A stretch of 64,000 bases of DNA, taken from Hoplostethus atlanticus (lineage: Eukaryota; Chordata; Actinopteri; Trachichthyiformes; Trachichthyidae). The first letter of the stretch is position 1. The number at the start of each line of letters is the position of its first letter. The stretch covers positions 216,888 to 280,887 of the forward strand of contig JAXDDX010000298.1 of assembly GCA_034670405.1 (NCBI GenBank). Direction: 5' to 3'. The position numbers and the translations under genes are program-made. Below, piece by piece: positions 57,574 to 64,000 of the stretch. Below the pieces are notes generated by a model that did no database searches, was not told the origin of the DNA, and saw nothing but the letters and a program-made list of their open reading frames with translations.

Positions 57574-59621
57574 GAAGTGATCTTACCCAGTTCAAACCTG
57601 TTTCTGCACAGACTTTTGTCAATTTGTTTTTTAGAGTCCCATTTGCTCTTTCCACTGCACTTCCACTTTGTGGGTGGTATGCACAGTGTGTTCTCAAATC
57701 TATTCGAAAGACCAGTGACAGTTGTGTGATTATATTATTTACAAAATGAGTGCCATTGTCACTTGAGAGTTTCTTTGGTATTCCCCATCAGGGAATAATC
57801 TCTCTCACCAACGCTTTTGCCACAGCCGCGGCATCTGCTTTTCCTGTGGGAAAAACGTCAATCCATTTAGAAAACATATCAATTATGACCAGACAGTACT
57901 TTTTCCCTTCACATAGGCTTAACTCAATGAAATACATCATTAGATGATCAAATGGTTGATCTGGTGTTGGGTGGCTAGACTGCTGTGTCTGTTGCCCTCT
58001 GCCAACATTGTTTCTTGCACAAATTATATATTTTGAACCAAATTTTTGTCAGTAATTTGGGAAGCCTTGTGTATACCACTGTCTGTTCATAGCTTCCACC
58101 ATCCCCCCTTTTGACACATGATCCTTTCCATGTGTCAACACTGCATAAAAATGAAATAAACATTTAGGGAGACACAGGTTTCCATTTGGACCAATCCAAA
58201 CATTATCAACATATTTACAGTTATTTGTCTTCCACCCCTTTTTCTCTTGGGGTGGAGCTCTCTTCTGGGCTTCAACCAGTTCTGCAAAGGAGACAGTTGG
58301 GGTTAGTTCTTGTTTTTGTATGAGTTACTGGCAAGGCTGGCCAGATTGGGCAGTATGCTTTCGCAGCATCCGCTCTGGCGTTGCCTCGTTACACTTCATC
58401 TGTTCCACCTGTGTGAGCAACACATTTGCAAACACCAATTTCTGTGGGGAGAAGAATAGCATCCTAAAGATTGTTAATTAGTTTTTCCTGTTGATGTCAA
58501 AAAAACTCTCATTTTCCACAATGTACCAAAATCATGCACCACGCCAAATGCATATCTACTGTCTGTGTAGACAGTCACTGATTTTCCCTCTGCTAATATG
58601 CAAGCTCTTGTTAGAGCAAATAATTCAGCAGCCTGTGCTGATAGGTGACCTGGTAGTTTTTTCTGATTCAATGATGCCGTGGTTGCTGGCTACCCATGGC
58701 TCACCTGTTTTTGGATTTCTCTGAGCTGATCCATCTACAAACCAAATATGGTCAGCATTGGACAGCGGTGTGTCTTTTAGGTCTAGGCGTGGTGACGTGG
58801 TTTCAGCAATTGCAGCCAAACAATCATGTGGTTCTCCATCTTCCTTTGTTGGCAAAAGAGTTTCTGGGTTAAGAACAGTGCATCTTTCGAGTGTGACATT
58901 AGGCATAGAGAGTAGTACATTCATGTAATTCAAATTGCGTGATATTGTCAAATGATTCGTTTTTGATTGCAGTAACACTGTTGCCACTGCATGTGGAACT
59001 AACACTTTCAGTGGGCTGAAACCTACAATTGGTCTCGATGCCAATACAGCAGCTGCAGCCGCAGCTACTGCTTTAAAACAGTGGGGCAGTCCTCTCGCTA
59101 CTGCATCTAATCTTTGGGAGAAATATGCTACAGGTTTCAATTTACCTCCATGCTCTTGTAGCAACACTGATGACATAAATCCTTCCTTTTCACATACCAT
59201 TTGGGTGAACTGTTTGTCTGGATTAGGTAAACCTAATGTTGGTTTAGCACCAGTCGGTGCTAAACCATGGTTATGAGCTATGTCCTGCAGGGGTTGTGCC
59301 AATTGTGCATATCCAGAGATCCACTGTCTACAGTAGCCTGTCATGCCAAGCAAAGCCATCACTTGTTTTTTTGTTTGTGGCTTTGGTATTTTTTGGATTG
59401 CTCTTATTCTGTCTTCATTCAGCTTTTTTCCATTATTTGATATAATGTGGCCTAGGAATTTAACTTCCTCTAAGGCCAGCTGCACTTTTTCAGGTGACAC
59501 TTTATTACCTGTTGCAGCTAGAAATTTTAATAGTACCACTGTGTCTTTTTCACAGGCTTCTTTTGTTGGTGAGCAAATCAACAGATCATCCACATATTGT
59601 ATCAAAGTGCTCCCATGTTCA

Positions 59622-59690
59622 AATTTCAGATATTTTCACTATACATCCTGTATGTGTATGTGACAAATAAAGTTCTTGAATCTTGAATCT
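59622..59690 (-). repeat. Short repeat at the RT deletion junction
   Basis: The minus strand reads GATTCAAGATTCAAGAACTT then TATTTGTCACATACACATAC, the same family as 57438 in the opposite orientation. It sits where the RT core is missing. Confidence 0.65.
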
Positions 59691-60599
59691 GTGATGTACT
59701 GCTCCATTTACCCTTTTCAAATCTTGGACAAATCTCCAAACATCTGGCTTGCCCTTAACTAGTGTGGAACAAGGTGAATCTGGGAATGGCACAATTATTC
59801 TTTCTTTCAACAGTGCTTCAAAAACTGGTGTGATTCCCATTATCGCTTCAGGTTTGAGTGGATATTGTGGTTGGCAAGGTCTGTGTGGACTTGGGTGTCA
59901 CTACCAGTAAATGTACAGTATGGTTTCCTGTGAGTACACATTGCCATGATACACAAAATGTTTTTAAACAGGGTGAGTATAGCACTCCTTTTCCCTGATC
60001 TCTTCTCGCTTCCCAATCTGTTGCAGCGTTACACTGTGACACCCAGGGTCCTGCCTCCTGCCATGTTCGACACTCAGATTTTGCCAACGAAACATGGGGA
60101 GCAGCGCCCCACACAGAGTAAAATTTCTCTACCTCAGGACCATATTTCACAGACATTGCACAGAATTCATTATTCCAATAAACATTCAAACCAGTCAGCA
60201 GCCCTGATGTACTACCTACTTTAAACCATTGTTTTTCAAAATCCTCACACGTCTCTCACAACCTAAGCAGTACAGTGCAATTCTTCGATTGGCATAAAAT
60301 CCACATTGTTCTTCTTTTTTTTTTATTGCTCGGTTAGAACCTTTATCCATCACTACTACACACTAACATGCTTTTCACTATTTATGCCATCATTGCTGCA
60401 TTCTAGGCACACATTAAACCTCTAGCCATTAAATTTACAGGACACACATTTGAAAGCGGAAATGAATGTGACCTCTTTTTTTTTACCGCTTAATTTCGGC
60501 TGAGAACTCTGCTTCTTAATACTGAGGTTGTTGCTCCTGAATCAACTAGGAAATCCAATATGCATTACACCTAATGGTATGTGTTGGACTAGGTTAGAC

Positions 60600-61368
60600 A
60601 ATTTTTCTTTTTGAGGGTTATTAATTAATTTAGATTTGTACTCAGCTGTTGCTGTGACCCTTCCTGTCTCCGCAAAGGGTTTATATTTTTCTCGCCGTAC
60701 CTCGTACTGGAGGAAACTGGTGACCCCATGATATCGAGTAGGGGTTCCAGATCTGTCAGGGAGGGGTAGATGGCAGGGATGGCAGGAATGGCAGAGGCCG
60801 TCCGTTGTGGGTTGTAGATTGAAAATGTCTTCTGCTGTCTTGGCTGCTCCTGTTGTTGTTGTAGCTGCTGCTGCTGCTGTAGGCCTGCAGCATGGTATGG
60901 TGGTGGATTTCCATCCAATAGTGGGTCATCAGACAGGGGTGGAGGTACGTTCGGCGGAGGACGACGTCCGGGAGGACAGTCCAGGTCAGGATCTACCTTA
61001 AAGGATGAGACTTGGACACACTGGTTAGATTGTTTCCCTCCCTGTCCATTCTGGCCTTTGTTTCTGTCTTTTTCTTTTTCTTGAGCTACCTCAACCCATG
61101 CCATGTATCCTTTCCAATTAACTGCTGTCCGATTCTTTTCTTTCTTTTTTCTTTTCTCTCTTTTCTTTTCAAATTCCTCTAATTTCTAATTTCTTCAACT
61201 TTTCAATTCACTTTCCTTAAAACTACCATTCTCAGGGAATCCCAGTTCACACCATAGTTTCAATTGTGCACAAACCCAGTCACCCTTGTCATGCTTACCA
61301 CAAATTACCTTTGCACATCCTGACCTCTCTGGTGTCTGGTCTTTAGGCTTGCTTTTGTTTTGTCCCAT
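60600..61368 (-). pseudogene. Retroviral gag remnant
   Basis: The minus strand starts at 61368 with an MG-type N-terminus (myristoylation-like), then a matrix-like segment that meets stops near 61190. The second part (61104-60625) is open, proline/glutamine rich, and contains a PPPY late-domain motif (GNPPPYHAAG). No zinc-knuckle nucleocapsid was recognised. Confidence 0.6.
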
Positions 61369-61401
61369 TTTTTTTATACCTTCTAAAGTACTTCTAAAGT
61401 A

Positions 61402-61407
<6 letters not shown>

Positions 61408-61444
<37 letters not shown>

Positions 61445-61448
61445 AATT
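61408..61448. repeat. (TTA)n microsatellite
   Basis: Thirteen or so TTA units occupy the place where the retroviral leader and the rest of the 5' LTR should be. Confidence 0.9.
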
Positions 61449-61495
61449 CTCAATCAGTTTGAGAATCTCAATCAATTTATCTTCTCAAGAAATTA

Positions 61496-61620
61496 TTTTT
61501 TTATACTCCTCTCAGCTCAGTAGTTTTCCACTGGCCGTGACTATACGTATGCATACATTTTATTGCAGTTTATACTTCAAGCATATTATAAGCACACTTA
61601 CATTATTGTTTTCCATAACA
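61496..61620 (-). repeat. 5' LTR, truncated
   Basis: Matches 55828-55954 with a few differences and begins (minus strand) TGTTATGGAAAACA. About 450 bp of the LTR and the primer-binding site are missing. Confidence 0.75.
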
Positions 61621-62352
61621 CCGCTTTTCGGGCTTACCTACTGGGCCCACTAAAAAACTACAACTGGTCCAGAATGCTGCTGCCAGAATCCTGACCAAAA
61701 CTAGGAAATTCGACCATATAACGCCCATCCTATCCTCATTACACTGGCTCCCAATTCAGGCCAGGTGCTTTTACTTACATATAAATCATTACATGCGATG
61801 GCACCGTCCTACTTATCAGATCTGATTAAACCATATAAACCGCCATGCGCCCTCAGATCACAGGACGCTGGCTACCTGTCTATCCCAGCAGTCAAAAAGA
61901 AAACTGCAGGTAACAGAGCCTTTTCTTACCGGGCTCCCTATCTATGGAACAGTCTGCCTGCCTCAATCAGAGAGGCAGGCTCTATTGAAGTCTTTATGTC
62001 AAGGCTAAAAAAACATTTATTCTCTTTATCATTTGACCAGCCTTCAGAGAGTGGCTCAGTCTCTACTCAGAGTAAGGCTAGACCAGTTAGCTCCTCAGGT
62101 TCCTGGCGATGGATACTAGCATTCTGCCTACATGTCCTATTCTCCTGGTCTACCTGTTCCTGTCCACTAACGCTGATCATGTTTGTCTGTGTGAGTGAGA
62201 GTGCGTGTATGGGTGTGTGTGGGTGTGTCTCCTATCTGTTCCAGGCTGCAGCTCGGCAGAGTTGGTGTCTGCGTGGTCCCCCACTCCTTGTCCAGTCAAA
62301 AATGTAAAATGTGTCCTCTGCTTTATCCATGCACACATCATACACACCTGCC
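61621..62352 (+). pseudogene. L2-type LINE, C-terminal part of reverse transcriptase ORF
   Basis: It reads NAAARILTKTRKFDHITPIL, SLHWLPIQA, YKSLHAMAPSYLSDL, FSYRAPYLWNSLPASIRE and FMSRLKKHLF, the standard C-terminal module of fish L2-like LINEs, then degenerate 3' text. Frameshifts lie near 61765-61770. Same orientation as the endonuclease fragment ending at 44664, probably one LINE. Confidence 0.8.
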
Positions 62353-63067
62353 TTTACATTACATTACAGTCATTTAGCAGACGCTTTTATCCAAAGCAAC
62401 TTACAATAACTGCATTCAACATAGGTAGGCAAGAGAACTACTAGTCACCAGAAATCGTAAGTGCATTTCCTTCCTAAACAAGCATCTAAGAGCATAACCA
62501 GTGCTAAGGTAAAAGTGCAATAAGTTAGCTACCTACTTTTTAATTAAACAAATGAGACAAATAAGTAAATCAAATAAACAAGAGCTAATAAACAAGAGCT
62601 CAGACAAATAAGTGAAGACAAATAGGCAAGTGCTAAGAGGAAGGGTCAGGGTAGTGTTTCTTGAAGAGGTGGGTTTTCAGCCTGTGGCGAAAGATGGGCA
62701 GCGACTCTGCTGTCGTGACATCAGTGGGGAGTTCATTCCACCACTGTGGGGCCAGAACAGAGAAAAGCTGTGACTGTGTAGATCGGCCGCAGGGGCCTCT
62801 GAGCGACGGGGCAACCAGTCGCCTCGAGAGAGAGAGCGAAGTGCGAAGTGGTCGGGCAGGGGTGTAAGGCTTGACCATAGCCTGGAGGTAAGAAGGAGCT
62901 GTTCCTTTCACTGCCCTATAGGCTAGCACCAGGGTCTTGAACTGGATGCGAGCTGCTACAGGGAGCCAGTGTAGAGAACGGAGAAGGGTAGTTGTGTGCC
63001 TTCTAGGGAGAACATAGGTAGGGTCCAGTTTATGTATCAACTCCCTAAAGCCCTCATTCTCCACCAC
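62353..63067 (-). pseudogene. Second L2-type LINE, C-terminal part and 3' tail
   Basis: The minus strand from 63067 encodes LRSLHWLPVAARIQFKTL, VLAYRAVKGTAPSYLQ, LAPQWWNELPTDV and FRHRLKTHLFKKHYPD, stopping at 62633. The 3' tail ends with the inverse of TCATTTAGCAGACGCTTTTA at 62365. It meets the plus-strand LINE tail to tail. Confidence 0.8.
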
Positions 63068-63139
63068 TGAGAACCACTGGCTGTGTGTCCTTCACAACCA
63101 TGTTCACCAGTGCTTCATCCAGCTCATGCTTCCTGGTTG

Positions 63140-63880
63140 CTAGGACAAAATGACATGAACAAAAACATAGCCTATGTAAGTATGTATTATATTTTTCTTA
63201 ATTTCAGTTGGAATTATTAAGCGAACACTACTTAAAATAAAAAAGTTTAACGTTATATACAGCTTTTTAACATAGCCTACCTTGGATGGATGGAACAGCA
63301 TTGTCCTCCCTAGACTCATGCAAGGCACGGTAATGCCTAAGCATACCTGAAGTGTTATTGTTGTATGGCCCGATCTCATTGCAACAAACTCTTGCATTTC
63401 GTTGACCCTTTTCTTGCAGTACACCAGCCATGAACCATTAGCAGCTTGCAACAAAAGAGGTTGTGATTCACTTGGGATGAAACAGTGACCTGGCAACCAC
63501 ATCATTCTCCTTGTCATTGCTTCATAGGTTATTCCTGTGGATCTGTGTGGGCTTCCTCTGATAGCCATCAAACACAAAGGAAGATAGTCATGCCATTTGT
63601 TAGGGTTGTTATAACACAATTTCTTCAATAGTAGTTTCAGCGTGCGATTATGTCATTCGACCTGACCAGGTGGAAAGAAATATGCAAATTTGAAAATACC
63701 TTTTCTAAAAGTAGTTTTGCTACTGAGTTAGCTGTAGCTGCTCTGCAGGGATAAACTTTAATCCATTTGGAAAATTTGTCAATGACCACTAGCACATACT
63801 TAAACCCATTGGAGGCAGGTGACAATGGACCAATGAAATCATTTTGGAAATCACCCCAACAGCCATTTGGTGCTAGTTGT
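63140..63880 (-). pseudogene. Second retroviral integrase fragment
   Basis: The minus strand reads DFIGPLSPASNGFKYVLVVI, DKFSKWIKVYPCRAA, and after a frameshift WHDYLPLCLMAIRGSPHRST. It is distinct from the integrase at 57 kb, so it belongs to another LTR element. A catalytic Asp (VVIDKFS) is present. The copy is cut near 63880, just before a CACTG-type terminus. Confidence 0.7.
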
Positions 63881-63902
63881 CACGGCTCCAGCCCCGACCC
63901 CA

Positions 63903-64000
63903 CACTGTAAAAAATATGCTCAATGGTAACTTAAAAAAATGATGGCAACAAAGTGACACGTAATATTATTGAATAGATTTAAAGTCCTATGATATTGATT
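63903..64000 (+). mobile_element. Possible second CACTG-type terminus, runs out of window
   Basis: CACTGTAAAAAATATGC at 63903 resembles both ends of the 10.7-kb element (CACTGNAAAAAAT). The other end is beyond the window. Confidence 0.45.

Larger units (their letters stand above)
56930..60560 (-). pseudogene. Retroviral pro-pol remnant
   Basis: Minus strand, in order: protease active site LVDSGATT (about 60535); RT start (PVFEALLKERIIVPF, about 59830); polymerase YVDDLL (59600); RT thumb; RNase H (FVDGSA, then TDSRYAFGVVHDFG); integrase with IDMFSKWIDVFP, SSDNGTHF and HPQSGSAVERANG, giving the D,D,E residues, and an MLV-like C-terminus (PGPYQVLLTT, TTWIHASQCK). Breaks: about 75 residues of the RT core are missing and replaced by a short repeat (59622-59690), a frameshift in RNase H near 58650, an in-frame stop in integrase near 57785, and an insertion at 57438-57573. 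It cannot encode active enzymes. Confidence 0.8.
44665..61620 (-). mobile_element. Class I endogenous retrovirus, split by a DNA transposon
   Basis: A minus-strand provirus with LTR, gag, pro, pol (RT, RNase H, integrase), env, polypurine tract and LTR in order. Both LTRs begin TGTTRTGGAAAACA; the 3' LTR ends CCACGACA at 44665. The 3' LTR is in two pieces (55828-55954 and 44665-45110) because the CACTG transposon lies inside it. All reading frames are broken by stops, frameshifts and deletions. The MLV-like integrase C-terminus and YVDD polymerase motif place it near the gamma/epsilon retroviruses. The flanking 4-mers (CACC, CCGC) do not match, so the target duplication is lost or the ends are rearranged. 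Confidence 0.8.

Overview
The window is vertebrate nuclear DNA, almost certainly from a ray-finned (teleost) fish. It has split genes with GT-AG introns, conserved vertebrate synteny (a thyrotropin-type glycoprotein hormone receptor next to stonin-2), and a repeat load typical of teleosts: many hAT, Tc1 and EnSpm DNA transposons, L2-type LINEs, tRNA-derived SINEs, class I endogenous retrovirus, and long CA microsatellites.

Layout. (1) 409-5591, plus strand: a complete 11-exon gene for a TSH-receptor-like GPCR (707 codons by my splice model, total divisible by three). It has unusual activation-switch residues, an extra intron between TM6 and TM7, and almost no C-terminal tail. (2) 5592-11756: spacer with MITEs; no GTF2A1, which separates TSHR and STON2 in mammals. 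(3) 11757-30536, minus strand: stonin-2 (endocytic AP-2/synaptotagmin adaptor), five exons seen, N-terminal exon(s) not found. Its two large introns hold a TTAA-flanked piggyBac-like element, a solo LTR with a 4-bp target duplication, a recent 0.8-kb triplication carrying a hAT MITE, and a hAT element with a perfect 8-bp target duplication. (4) 30537-44089: no convincing host gene; LINE tails, a broken Tc1 transposase, a tRNA-like relic, a Myb/SANT exon, another hAT, a minisatellite. (5) 44090-62352: a nest of mobile elements. Two fragments of a plus-strand L2-type LINE flank a minus-strand class I endogenous retrovirus. The 3' LTR of that retrovirus is split by a 10.7-kb DNA transposon (45111-55827) with CACTG termini, which itself carries hAT MITEs, a SINE and another hAT. 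(6) 62353-64000: a second LINE, a second retroviral integrase fragment and the start of another CACTG-type terminus.

Most interesting object: the 10.7-kb CACTG element. It encodes two adjacent proteins, slightly overlapping: a DDE-like transposase relative with four N-terminal C2H2 fingers, and a spliced gene of the fish SAMD3-like family with a PB1-like N-terminus. The pair looks like a two-gene EnSpm/CACTA-type transposon. All family names are from recognition by eye; no database search was run.
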